Origin: Streptosporangiaceae bacterium | Lineage (GTDB): Bacteria > Actinomycetota > Actinomycetes > Streptosporangiales > Streptosporangiaceae | Length of the DNA: 12,687 nt | NCBI GenBank assembly: GCA_030043395.1 | Contig: JASHXW010000594.1 | Span: 1-12,687 of the forward strand | Reading direction: 5' to 3' | In this document: piece after piece, positions 1 to 8,763 of the stretch | Layout of the letters: each line of letters opens with the position of its first letter | Position numbering within the stretch: the stretch's first letter is position 1 | The notes under the pieces: model-generated | Database searches by the model: none | What the model was told of the DNA's origin: nothing | What the model saw: only the letters and a program-made list of their open reading frames with translations | Translations under genes and position numbers: made by a program

Positions 1-36
1 CACTCGACTAGGCGCGCCGGACTCTGAGCAGGTCAG

Positions 37-58
37 GCGGCCGGCGTCAGCCGGCCGC
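37..58. terminator. GC-rich hairpin before the pentapeptide gene
   Basis: Perfect 8-bp inverted repeat: GCGGCCGG at 37-44, six-base loop, CCGGCCGC at 51-58. No T-run follows, so it is a terminator only by position and stability, as is common in high-GC actinomycetes. It could end a gene lying before the window (a TAG occurs at 9-11 in one frame) or lie in the 5' leader of the following gene, whose GTG start is only 12 bases downstream. Nothing else is seen in bases 1-70. Confidence 0.35.
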
Positions 59-70
59 TAGCATGAGTCC

Positions 71-2005
<1,935 letters not shown>

Positions 2006-2013
2006 TCACATAC

Positions 2014-2027
2014 TAGAACGTGTTCTT
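2014..2027. promoter_or_regulatory. KstR-type operator, fadA5 side
   Basis: TAGAACGTGTTCTT has a 5-bp inverted repeat (AGAAC/GTTCT) around a 2-base centre and fits the known KstR motif TnnAACnnGTTnnA at all fixed positions but the last. It lies 84 bases before the fadA5 start in the fadA5/cyp125 divergent region. KstR is the TetR-family repressor of sterol catabolism, released by steroid CoA thioesters. The site is seen; binding is inferred. Confidence 0.7.
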
Positions 2028-2080
2028 GTTTTCGGCCCAGAGAGGGTTCACCTCGCACGGCCGGCCGTGATTCAATCAAC

Positions 2081-2094
2081 TAGAACTCGTTGCA
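2081..2094. promoter_or_regulatory. KstR-type operator, cyp125 side
   Basis: TAGAACTCGTTGCA matches TnnAACnnGTTnnA at all eight fixed positions, although the outer arms are less symmetric than in the sites at 2014 and 9811. It lies 74 bases before the cyp125 ATG. The rest of the 238-base divergent region (1931-2168) holds the two ribosome binding sites and no further element I can name. A single repressor at both sites could control the two genes together. Confidence 0.72.
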
Positions 2095-2168
2095 GTCCGA
2101 AAGGCTGCGGTGGGACAGGGCCGTGGTCGGGCTTTGCTGCAGTCGGGCAACCCCAGTCGGGAGGACGT

Positions 2169-3395
2169 ATGGCCGGGCCGCGCATACCAGCGGGATTCGA
2201 CTTCACCGATCCTGACATCTATGCCGAGCGCGTCCCGGCGGAGGAGTTCGCCGAGCTACGCCGTGCTGCCCCGGTGTGGTGGAACGCCCAGGTTCGCGGA
2301 TCCGGCGGATTCGATGACGAGGGCTACTGGGTGGTCACCGGGCACGCCGACATAGTGGAGATCTCCAGGAATAGCGACCTGTTCGGAAGCTGGGAGAACA
2401 CCGCCATCATCCGGCAGGGCGAGGTGCAGACCGAGGAGTCACTGTCGCTGCAGCGCCTGATCATGCTCAACATCGACCCGCCCCAGCACACCAAGCTGCG
2501 CTCGATCATCTCGCGGGGATTCACGCCCCGGGCGATCGGCAACTTGCGCGAGGCGCTCACCGAGCGCGCGCAGCGGATCGTCCGGGCGGCTATCGATGAG
2601 GGCACCGGCGACTTCGTCGCCGACGTTGCGTGCGAGCTGCCCTTGCAGGCCATCGCCGACCTGATCGGCGTTCCGCAGGAGGACCGGAAGAAGATCTTCG
2701 AGTGGTCGAACATGATGATCGGCTACGACGACCCGGAATTCGCCGACGCCAGCCAGCTGGCGGCAGCCGAGCTGGTCGGCTACTCGATGGGGATGGCCGA
2801 GGACCGCAGGCAGTGCCCGCGCGACGACATCGTCACCAAGCTCGTCAACGCCGAGATCGACGGCGGCCACCTGTCCTCTGACGAGTTCGGCTACTTCATG
2901 ATCTTGCTTTCCGTGGCTGGCAACGAGACCACGCGGAACGCGATCTCGCATGGCATGCTCGCCTTCTTCGACCACCCCGCCCAGTGGGAGCTGTACCGCG
3001 CTCAGCGGCCCGAGACCGCACCCGATGAGATCGTCCGGTGGGCCACTCCGGTGACCGCGTTCCAGCGCACGGCGAAGGCGGACACCGTGCTGGGCGGCCA
3101 GGAGATCAAGAAGGGCCAGCGGATCGGGCTGTTCTACCGGTCCGCCAACTTCGACGAGGAAGTCTTCGACGAGCCCGGGCGGTTCGACATCCTGCGCAGC
3201 CCCAACCCGCACCTGGGCTTCGGCGGCACCGGCGCGCACTACTGCGTCGGCGTGAACCTGGCCAGGCTCGAGATCGACCTGATCTTCAACGCGATCGCTG
3301 ACGCCATGCCGAACATCCGCAGGACAGGGGACGCGGAGCGACTGCGCTCCGGCTGGCTGAACGGAATCAAGCGGCTGCCAGTGAGCTACGTCTAA
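2169..3395 (+). CDS. cyp125: Cytochrome P450 CYP125, steroid C26/27 monooxygenase
   Basis: CYP125 enzymes oxidise the terminal methyl of the cholesterol or cholestenone side chain through alcohol and aldehyde to the carboxylic acid, opening side-chain beta-oxidation; soluble, needing ferredoxin and a reductase. The 408 residues show the class I bacterial P450 landmarks: I-helix AGNETT (250-255), ExxR helix E287-x-x-R290, and heme loop FGGTGAHYCVG with Cys359 as the iron ligand. Family-specific stretches match M. tuberculosis CYP125A1: GFDFTDP.IYAER at the start, SRGFTPRA, CELPLQAIA, RWATPVTAFQRT, FYRSANFDEEVF and ERLRSGWLNGIK at the end. Start: ATG 2169 has GGGAGG five bases upstream; an upstream in-frame GTG at 2067 would translate through the KstR-type site and adds 34 residues foreign to the family. 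It diverges from fadA5. In M. tuberculosis cyp125 is followed by fadE28-fadE29-chsH2-chsH1-ltp2; here a secreted-protein gene follows after 112 bases of otherwise unremarkable sequence. Confidence 0.95.
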   Translation: MAGPRIPAGFDFTDPDIYAERVPAEEFAELRRAAPVWWNAQVRGSGGFDDEGYWVVTGHADIVEISRNSDLFGSWENTAIIRQGEVQTEESLSLQRLIMLNIDPPQHTKLRSIISRGFTPRAIGNLREALTERAQRIVRAAIDEGTGDFVADVACELPLQAIADLIGVPQEDRKKIFEWSNMMIGYDDPEFADASQLAAAELVGYSMGMAEDRRQCPRDDIVTKLVNAEIDGGHLSSDEFGYFMILLSVAGNETTRNAISHGMLAFFDHPAQWELYRAQRPETAPDEIVRWATPVTAFQRTAKADTVLGGQEIKKGQRIGLFYRSANFDEEVFDEPGRFDILRSPNPHLGFGGTGAHYCVGVNLARLEIDLIFNAIADAMPNIRRTGDAERLRSGWLNGIKRLPVSYV

Positions 3396-3507
3396 GCGGC
3401 ATCTGCGCTGTAAACCCGCACGCGTAATCGCGCGTCGAAATGGTATCGACGGCTGGGCGCTGTCCCCGGCAGACCTGGCCGAGCACGGCGCCGGACGGGA
3501 GCGGGTC

Positions 3508-5745
3508 ATGGGTGCAGCGCGGTCAGCTGTCAGGTTCGTCTTGGTAGTCGCTAGTGCTGTCACGGCTGCCAGCCTGGCATTCGCCGTGACGGGCGCCGGG
3601 GCGTACGCTGCGGCCGGAATGGCTCACCCTGGGGGAGTGCCGCAGGCAGCCAGGACGGCCCGGTCGGCCAGCCCGGTGAGTCCGTCGTTCAGCACAGGCT
3701 GGAATCAGGCGCCCGCCCACGCCCTTCTTGGCGGCCTCTCGTGCCTGAGCGCAACCTACTGCGTCGCGGTCGGTAACTACGACGACGCCGCTGGCTCGCA
3801 AGTCTCTGCGGCCCAGATCTGGGATGGCCATGCGTGGCGCGTACTCGGCGGCGTGCCGGGCAGCGGCTTGTCGGACGTGTCTTGCCTAAGTAAGGCCTTC
3901 TGCGTCGCTGTCGGAAACGTCACGGACGAGTGGACCGGCCACACCTGGAAGGAGCTCAAGGAGCCCAGCGCCCTGGCCGGCGACGCCCTCTCCAGCGTCG
4001 TTTGCCGCGCCACGTCCTTCTGCATGGCGGTCGGAACGAACTCCGCCGGCACCTCGAATGTGTCGGCGTTGTGGAATGGTCACGCCTGGCGCAAGCTGAC
4101 GACCCCGCAAGATGACTGCGGGCCCTTCTGCGAACTGGCCCAGGTTGCCTGCCCGAGCCGCAGCTACTGCCAGGCTGTCGGAGCTTCGGGAACCGACGAC
4201 GAGACGGCTAACTTCCCCTTTGCCGTGACCTGGAACGGCACGAGCTGGGCCGAGGTTGCCACGCCGCAGACCCCGTCGATATCCGGCCTGGAGGACATCG
4301 CGTGCGCTACCGCCAAGAACTGCGTCGCGGTCGGGTGGTACGAGGAGGAGGATCCGTACTGCAACGGATGCGTCCTGGTCGATGGCTGGAACGGCAGTAC
4401 CTGGACCCAGCTCAGCATTCCGACAACCGACGGCGCCCTGTACGGGGTGTCGTGCCCGGAGGCGAACGACTGCGTCGTGGTTGGTGGCAGCCTGGCGATG
4501 ACCTGGAACGGCACCTCCTGGCAGTCGCTGACGATCGCCAGCCCGGGCGATTCGGGCGCTACCTTGTACAAGATCGCCTGCTGGTCGCTGTCCGGGTGCA
4601 TGGCCGTCGGGAACTACAACGACGCCTCGGGTGCCCAGTTCACATTGGCTGAGCGGTGGAACGGCGCCAGCTGGTCGGTCGAGCGGACCTTCACCCAGGG
4701 TGATCCGAACGCGGGATTCTCAGCAGTGTCGTGCCGCACCACGACCGACTGCGTCGCCGTTGGCGACTACGTGGGACAGGGCGACGTGCTGTCAGCGCTG
4801 GCGGAGCACTGGAACGGGCATAGCTGGAGCGTGCTGTCCCCGGCGGAACCTGGCGCCCAGGTCAACGTGCTGACGTCGGTGTCCTGCCCGGCCATCGGCA
4901 ACTGCGTCGCCGTCGGATATTACGACGTGTCGGGCAGCCCGCAGACGCTGGCCGAGCAATGGGACGGCTCGTCCTGGAGGCTGCTGAGCACCAGTCAGGC
5001 CGGAACGCTGCAGGCGGTGTCCTGCACCGCCACGGATAACTGCGTCGCCGTCGGCAGTGACTCTGCCGGCAGCACGCGGTCCACGCTGTCCGAGACGTGG
5101 AACGGCAGTTCCTGGCAAGTCCAGGCGACTCCGTCGCCCGGAGCCACGTTCGGCGAACTCGCCGGAATCTCGTGCCCGTCCGCGACGAACTGCACAGCGG
5201 TCGGCGCTTACAACACCAGCGCGGGCAGCACGTATAGCCCGCTCACCGAGCGGTGGAACGGCAGCTCGTGGACGGTCCAGGCAAACCCTGGCGGTGCCCG
5301 GCAGATGGCGGCAGTCTCCTGCACGCGCGCGCGATGCGTGGCCGTCGGCAGCAGCCTGTTCGCGGGTGGTCCGCGCAAGCCGACCGGCACGGCCGGGCTG
5401 GTCTGGAATGGCTCGGCCTGGGCTGTCAGCCGTACCGTCAACTCCGGCCAGCGGATCCAGGCGCGCCTGAGCGGCGTGTCGTGCGCGTCGGCGTCCCTGT
5501 GCCAGGGCGTCGGCGGCTATCAGGCCAGCTCGGGCGGGACGGCCGTGCTCGCGGAGTTCTGGAACGGCAAGGCCTGGGCGCTTCGGAAGGTCCCAGCTCC
5601 TAGTCCGGCGTTCGACGAGCTGTACGGGATCTCCTGCACAAGCGGGTCAAGCTGCATCGCGGTTGGCGTAACCGGTGCCCAGCAGACCCTGGCCGAGCAC
5701 TGGAACGGCAGTCGCTGGCTGCTCACCAAGACGCTGAACCCCTAG
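3508..5745 (+). CDS. Secreted 14-repeat Cys/Trp protein, probable beta-propeller
   Basis: 745 residues. An N-terminal export signal (basic MGAARSAVR, then a hydrophobic run to about residue 30, likely cut near AYA, 32-34) is followed by a Ser/Ala-rich stretch and then, from about residue 77 to the end, 14 repeats of about 40-50 residues. The consensus is (V/I)SC-x5-6-C-x-AVG-x-Y ... LAE-x-WNG-x-(S/A)W-x-V. Each repeat keeps a pair of cysteines about six residues apart and nearly all keep the W(N/D)G..W end, so an extracellular protein with one disulfide per repeat is likely. Beta-strand repeats of this size usually form propeller blades; 14 would suit two seven-bladed propellers, which is inference. 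No catalytic motif, anchor or sorting signal is seen. Start: ATG 3508 with GGGAG six bases upstream. It follows cyp125 on the same strand without an obvious promoter and converges on another secreted-protein gene across a strong terminator. Role unknown; surface binding or adhesion is only a guess. Confidence 0.85.
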   Translation: MGAARSAVRFVLVVASAVTAASLAFAVTGAGAYAAAGMAHPGGVPQAARTARSASPVSPSFSTGWNQAPAHALLGGLSCLSATYCVAVGNYDDAAGSQVSAAQIWDGHAWRVLGGVPGSGLSDVSCLSKAFCVAVGNVTDEWTGHTWKELKEPSALAGDALSSVVCRATSFCMAVGTNSAGTSNVSALWNGHAWRKLTTPQDDCGPFCELAQVACPSRSYCQAVGASGTDDETANFPFAVTWNGTSWAEVATPQTPSISGLEDIACATAKNCVAVGWYEEEDPYCNGCVLVDGWNGSTWTQLSIPTTDGALYGVSCPEANDCVVVGGSLAMTWNGTSWQSLTIASPGDSGATLYKIACWSLSGCMAVGNYNDASGAQFTLAERWNGASWSVERTFTQGDPNAGFSAVSCRTTTDCVAVGDYVGQGDVLSALAEHWNGHSWSVLSPAEPGAQVNVLTSVSCPAIGNCVAVGYYDVSGSPQTLAEQWDGSSWRLLSTSQAGTLQAVSCTATDNCVAVGSDSAGSTRSTLSETWNGSSWQVQATPSPGATFGELAGISCPSATNCTAVGAYNTSAGSTYSPLTERWNGSSWTVQANPGGARQMAAVSCTRARCVAVGSSLFAGGPRKPTGTAGLVWNGSAWAVSRTVNSGQRIQARLSGVSCASASLCQGVGGYQASSGGTAVLAEFWNGKAWALRKVPAPSPAFDELYGISCTSGSSCIAVGVTGAQQTLAEHWNGSRWLLTKTLNP
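3736..5733 (+). repeat. 14 tandem protein repeats with paired cysteines
   Basis: Protein-level tandem repeat inside the secreted gene. Repeat starts are marked by LSC, VSC, VVC, VAC, IAC, VSC, IAC, VSC, VSC, VSC, ISC, VSC, VSC and ISC, each followed by C(V/M/Q/T/I)AVG or a close variant. Repeats 2 and 6 are shortened between AVG and the WNG segment; repeat 5 has two extra cysteines (YCNGC) and repeats 3-4 are joined by CGPFC. At DNA level the units have diverged except for short recurring words such as TGCGTCGC and TGGAACGGC, so this is an old duplication, not a fresh one. Confidence 0.8.
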
Positions 5746-5756
5746 CGAGCTGGTGC

Positions 5757-5782
5757 GGTGCCGGGCGTTTCCGCCCGGCACC
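5757..5782. terminator. Bidirectional terminator between convergent secreted-protein genes
   Basis: Perfect 11-bp inverted repeat (GGTGCCGGGCG at 5757-5767, CGCCCGGCACC at 5772-5782) with a 4-base TTTC loop. It starts 11 bases after the stop of the upstream gene and ends 9 bases before the stop of the convergent one. There is no T-tract, but position and stability make a shared terminator the simplest reading. Confidence 0.8.
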
Positions 5783-5791
5783 GCCCGGCAG

Positions 5792-6460
5792 CTAGTTGAC
5801 GAAGATCTTCGGGCTGCCGCTGACGCTGGAGTCGGTCAGCGGGCCGTAGGTCGCCGTGAAGTACCCAGCGCTGAAGCACAGCGACGGGCCAGAGGACTTG
5901 CTGAACTTCTGCTTGGAGAAGCTGAGCGTATTGCCGGTATTGGAGCCCTTGCCCGAGATGCTCTTCGCGGTGTAGACGCACGTGACCGACCCCAGGATGG
6001 TGCTGAGCACGACCGAGGTCTTCAGTGGCTTGCTCGAGCTTGTCCCCGACACCTTGACCGGGATCCCGGTGGAGTCGCTGACGGTGGTGGTGTAAGGCAG
6101 ATTCTGCAGCGTCACGCTCTTGACGCTGTTCACCCCGGCGACGTTGCTCGTGCAGCTTGAGAAGCTCTGGGACGTCAGCGATTCCTTCGCGGTGCCGGGT
6201 TTTGCCGGATTGCTGGTCACGCTGACCTTGAAGCTCGACTTGCTGCACTTGACGCCTGTGGTGCCGGACGAGGACTCGTAGAAGTCGCCGGTCGTGCCGG
6301 ACTTCAGGCTCGCTTTCAGGACCGCCCCGGTCTTGACGTTGGTGCCGCCGACCTTCCCGGTTGTCAGGACGTCCACGGTCGACGCCGACGCGGGTGCCGC
6401 GGACAAGGCCAGGAGCAGCGCCATCACCGCGGTGCAGGCTAGGAACAGGTACTTGCGCAT
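5792..6460 (-). CDS. Small secreted protein of unknown function
   Basis: 222 residues with a classical Sec signal peptide: MRKY, a hydrophobic core LFLACTAVMALLLALS, and an ASA cleavage site at residues 24-26. The mature part (~196 residues) is rich in Ser, Thr, Lys and Val with alternating beta-type spacing and four cysteines (72, 103, 161, 195), enough for two disulfides. No membrane anchor, lipobox or catalytic motif is seen. I recognise it only as the sort of small secreted beta-rich protein common in actinomycetes and cannot give a function. Start: ATG 6460 with GGAGG eight bases upstream; that ribosome binding site lies in a hairpin. It starts 39 bases after the ltp3 stop on the same strand, so it could be the last gene of the sterol operon, or have its own promoter. 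Confidence 0.85.
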   Translation of the reverse strand: MRKYLFLACTAVMALLLALSAAPASASTVDVLTTGKVGGTNVKTGAVLKASLKSGTTGDFYESSSGTTGVKCSKSSFKVSVTSNPAKPGTAKESLTSQSFSSCTSNVAGVNSVKSVTLQNLPYTTTVSDSTGIPVKVSGTSSSKPLKTSVVLSTILGSVTCVYTAKSISGKGSNTGNTLSFSKQKFSKSSGPSLCFSAGYFTATYGPLTDSSVSGSPKIFVN

Positions 6461-6468
6461 GTGTATCG

Positions 6469-6491
6469 CCTCCGTCGCGCTCTTGCGGAGG
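6469..6491 (-). promoter_or_regulatory. Hairpin covering the ribosome binding site of the small secreted protein
   Basis: On the minus strand CCTCCG (6491-6486) pairs with CGGAGG (6474-6469), 11-base loop. The second arm contains the GGAGG ribosome binding site of the gene starting at 6460, so the folded leader would hide it. The stem has only 6 bp and may be chance in such GC-rich sequence. Confidence 0.35.
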
Positions 6492-6499
6492 TCATACCC

Positions 6500-7660
6500 C
6501 TAGTCCGGTGTGTCGCCGACCACCCACATGGAGAAGTACTGGGACCCGCCGCCGTAGGCGTGCCCGAGCGCGGTCCGGGCGCCGGGAACCTGGTGCTCGC
6601 CAGCCTTGCCCATCACCTGCATCGCCGACTCGGCAAAGCGCAGTAGCCCCGATGCCCCGATCGGATTGGAGCTGAGCACGCCGCCCGACGGGTTCACCGG
6701 CAGCGCGCCAGTGATCTCGGTGTCGCCGGCCGCGGTCATCCGCCAGCCCTGCCCGGGGGCCGCGAAGCCGAGATTCTCCAGCCACATCGGCTCGAACCAG
6801 GAGAAAGGCACGTAGATCTCGGCCGCGTCGATCGCGTCCGCCGGGTTCGCGATGCCGGCCGCGTGCCACAGCGCCGCCGCCGCGTCCGCCCCGGCACGCG
6901 GGTTCACGTTGTCCTTGCCGGAGAACATCGTCGGCTCGGTGCGCATCGACGTCGCCCTGATCCAGGCGACCGGCTGGCCGGACGCCTCGGCGGCCGCCTG
7001 GTCGCCGAGCACGATGGCGCAGGCGCCGTCCGAGGACGGGCAGGTCTCGTCGTAGCGAACCGGGTCCCACAGCATGGGCGACGCCAGCACCTTCTCCATC
7101 GTCTGGTCGGCTTGCCGCAGGTGGGCGTACTCGTTGAGCGCGCCGTTGCGCCGGTCCTTGGCCGCCACCATGGCGCCGACGTGCGTCGGCGCTCCCGACC
7201 GGCGGATGTAGGACCGGATGTGCGGCGCGAAATAGCCGCCAGCGCCGGCCAGCACCGGCATGGCGAACGGCGGCGTGATCGACAACGCCCACATGGCGTT
7301 CGACTCGGACTGCTTCTCGAACGCGACCGCGAGTACCCGCCGGTGTATCCCGGCCTGGATCAGGCTCGTGGCGACGACGCCGGTCGCGCCGCCGACCGAT
7401 CCTGCCGTGTGCACCCGCAGCAGCGGCTTGCCGACGGCACCAAGCGCATCGGCCAGGTACAGCTCGGGCATCATCACGCCTTCGAACAAGTCAGGCGCCT
7501 TGCCGACGACGACCGCATCGACCTGGTCGGCGGTCAGCCCGGCGTCGGCGAGCGCGCGATCGACCGCCTCGCGGCAGAGGCCCGCGATCGAGACGTCCGT
7601 CCGCTTGCTGCGGTGGTGAGTCTGTCCCGTCCCCAGCACTGCCACTCGTCGCTTCGTCAT
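6500..7660 (-). CDS. ltp3: Ltp3, thiolase-fold lipid-transfer protein / sterol side-chain lyase
   Basis: 386 residues of thiolase fold, SCP-x/lipid-transfer branch, close to M. tuberculosis Rv3523 (Ltp3): VLGTGQT near the start, VVGKAPD.FEGVMMPEL, RVHTAGSVGG, EKQSESNAMWALS, GGYFAPH, DETCPSSDGA, AEIYVPFSWFEPMWLENLGFA, VNPSGGVLSSNPIGASG, and GHAYGGGSQY.SMWVVG. The usual thiolase catalytic residues are absent: the nucleophile site reads HTAGS (84-88) with no Cys, and the usual GHP of the active-site loop is SNP (331-333). It is therefore unlikely to do thiolysis. Ltp3 and Ltp4 are established in Rhodococcus as essential for degrading C24-branched sterol side chains, proposed to be aldol-type cleavage. 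Start: ATG 7660 with GGAGG eight bases upstream; longer readings enter the ltp4 antisense frame. It lies 34 bases after ltp4, third in the DUF35-ltp4-ltp3 operon, the order of Rv3521-Rv3522-Rv3523. Confidence 0.93.
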   Translation of the reverse strand: MTKRRVAVLGTGQTHHRSKRTDVSIAGLCREAVDRALADAGLTADQVDAVVVGKAPDLFEGVMMPELYLADALGAVGKPLLRVHTAGSVGGATGVVATSLIQAGIHRRVLAVAFEKQSESNAMWALSITPPFAMPVLAGAGGYFAPHIRSYIRRSGAPTHVGAMVAAKDRRNGALNEYAHLRQADQTMEKVLASPMLWDPVRYDETCPSSDGACAIVLGDQAAAEASGQPVAWIRATSMRTEPTMFSGKDNVNPRAGADAAAALWHAAGIANPADAIDAAEIYVPFSWFEPMWLENLGFAAPGQGWRMTAAGDTEITGALPVNPSGGVLSSNPIGASGLLRFAESAMQVMGKAGEHQVPGARTALGHAYGGGSQYFSMWVVGDTPD

Positions 7661-7694
7661 GCCGCTGGCCTCCGCAGGGCGGGCTCGGTCTGGA

Positions 7695-8747
7695 TCATCG
7701 GGCCTCCATGAGGCAGACGATGTTCTGCTGCAGGGCAGGCCCGCTGGTCGCGTGACCCAGGGCCACGTCGGCGGCACCGGACATGATCTGCTCGGCGGCG
7801 TAGCCGATCCTGGCCAGCCCGGCGGCGAACATGGGGTTCCCGCACAGCGCGCCGCCTGACGGGTTGACAGCCGCGTCGCCGTCCAGCCCGAGCGCACGGC
7901 GCAGGATGATCTCCTGATGGGTGAACGGCGCGTGCAACTCGGCGACGCTGGCCCGGCTGGCACTCGCCGCGGCTCCGGCGGCAGCCGCCGACGGCGAGCT
8001 GGTCAGGTCGCGCGCGCCCAGTTCAGCGGAGTCGACCCGGTGCTCGAACGCCGTGATCCAGGCCGGCCGCTCGCACAGTTCGCGAGCTCGCTCGCCTGCC
8101 GCCAGGATGACGACAGCTGCCCCGTCGGTGACCGGCGCGCAGTCGTGCGCCCGCAGCGGGTCGGCGACATATGGCTGGCTGAGCAGGTCGTCCGGCGAGT
8201 CGTGGCCGGCGATGAGCGCCCGGGAATTTGTTACCGCTGAAAGGCGAGAACGGACGGCGACGTCGGCCATGTCCGCCTCGGTCCACAGGCCAGCCTCGAT
8301 CCCGAGCCTGGCCTGCAGGGCCGCTATCGCGACCGAGTCCGGCCACAGCGGCGCGAGGAGGTACGGGTCAAGCTGCAGCGCGAGCACGCGGCGGAGCAGG
8401 CCGGCCGAGGACTTGCCGAAGCCGTAGGCCAGCGCGATCTCGGCCTCGCCGGTGAGGATCTTCACCCAGGCCTCGTACAGCGCCCAGGCGCCGTCCATCT
8501 CCACGTGCGATTCCATGACCGGCGGGAACGCGCCGATCGCGTCGACCGCGGATACGAACGAGAACGCGCGCCCGGCCAGGTAGTCCGACGAGCCCGAGCA
8601 CCAGAAGCCGATGTCGTCCTTGGTTAGCCCGGTGGCCTGCAACACCTCGTGGAAGATCGGGACGAGCATCTCGACGCCGTTGGTCGTGGCGGGCGAGTGC
8701 CGCTCGCCGGGCGCCTGCGCGAAGCCGATCACGGCGACGTCTGTCAT
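7695..8747 (-). CDS. ltp4: Ltp4, thiolase-fold lipid-transfer protein / sterol side-chain lyase partner
   Basis: 350 residues, second divergent thiolase-fold protein, matching M. tuberculosis Rv3522 (Ltp4): MTDVAVIGFA at the start, TTNGVEML, DIGFWCSGSSDYLAGRAFSF (residues ~46-65), ESHVEMD.AWALYEA, YGFGKSSAG, APLWPDSV, DPLR.HD.APVTDGAA, AELHAPFTHQ, and HATSGPALQQN near the C-terminus. Canonical thiolase catalytic positions are lost: ESHVEMDGA (79-87) where the nucleophilic Cys would be, and GNP (303-305) in place of GHP. It probably works with Ltp3 and the DUF35 protein in cleaving C24-branched sterol side chains. An Ala/Ser-rich stretch at 250-265 looks like a surface loop. Start: ATG 8747, with AAGGA ten bases upstream, 16 bases after the DUF35 stop, so translational coupling is likely. 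The family call is firm; the exact reaction is inferred from Rhodococcus genetics and the related Ltp2 aldolase system. Confidence 0.92.
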   Translation of the reverse strand: MTDVAVIGFAQAPGERHSPATTNGVEMLVPIFHEVLQATGLTKDDIGFWCSGSSDYLAGRAFSFVSAVDAIGAFPPVMESHVEMDGAWALYEAWVKILTGEAEIALAYGFGKSSAGLLRRVLALQLDPYLLAPLWPDSVAIAALQARLGIEAGLWTEADMADVAVRSRLSAVTNSRALIAGHDSPDDLLSQPYVADPLRAHDCAPVTDGAAVVILAAGERARELCERPAWITAFEHRVDSAELGARDLTSSPSAAAAGAAASASRASVAELHAPFTHQEIILRRALGLDGDAAVNPSGGALCGNPMFAAGLARIGYAAEQIMSGAADVALGHATSGPALQQNIVCLMEAR

Positions 8748-8763
8748 GTCGAGCGTCCTTGGT

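Noticed and set aside
2067..2168. Longer cyp125 start (GTG 2067)
   Set aside because: It would translate through the KstR-type site; ATG 2169 has GGGAGG at good spacing and begins with the family N-terminus.
3396..3507. Possible ACGCG/CGCGT hairpin after cyp125 as a terminator
   Set aside because: Arms are only five bases and such words are common at this GC content; not enough to call.
2439..3563. 374-residue reading frame on the minus strand across cyp125
   Set aside because: It is the antisense shadow of a conserved P450; composition is typical of GC-rich mirror frames and no motif is present.
6863..7711. 282-residue reading frame on the plus strand across ltp3
   Set aside because: Shadow of ltp3; Arg/Gly-rich without motifs.
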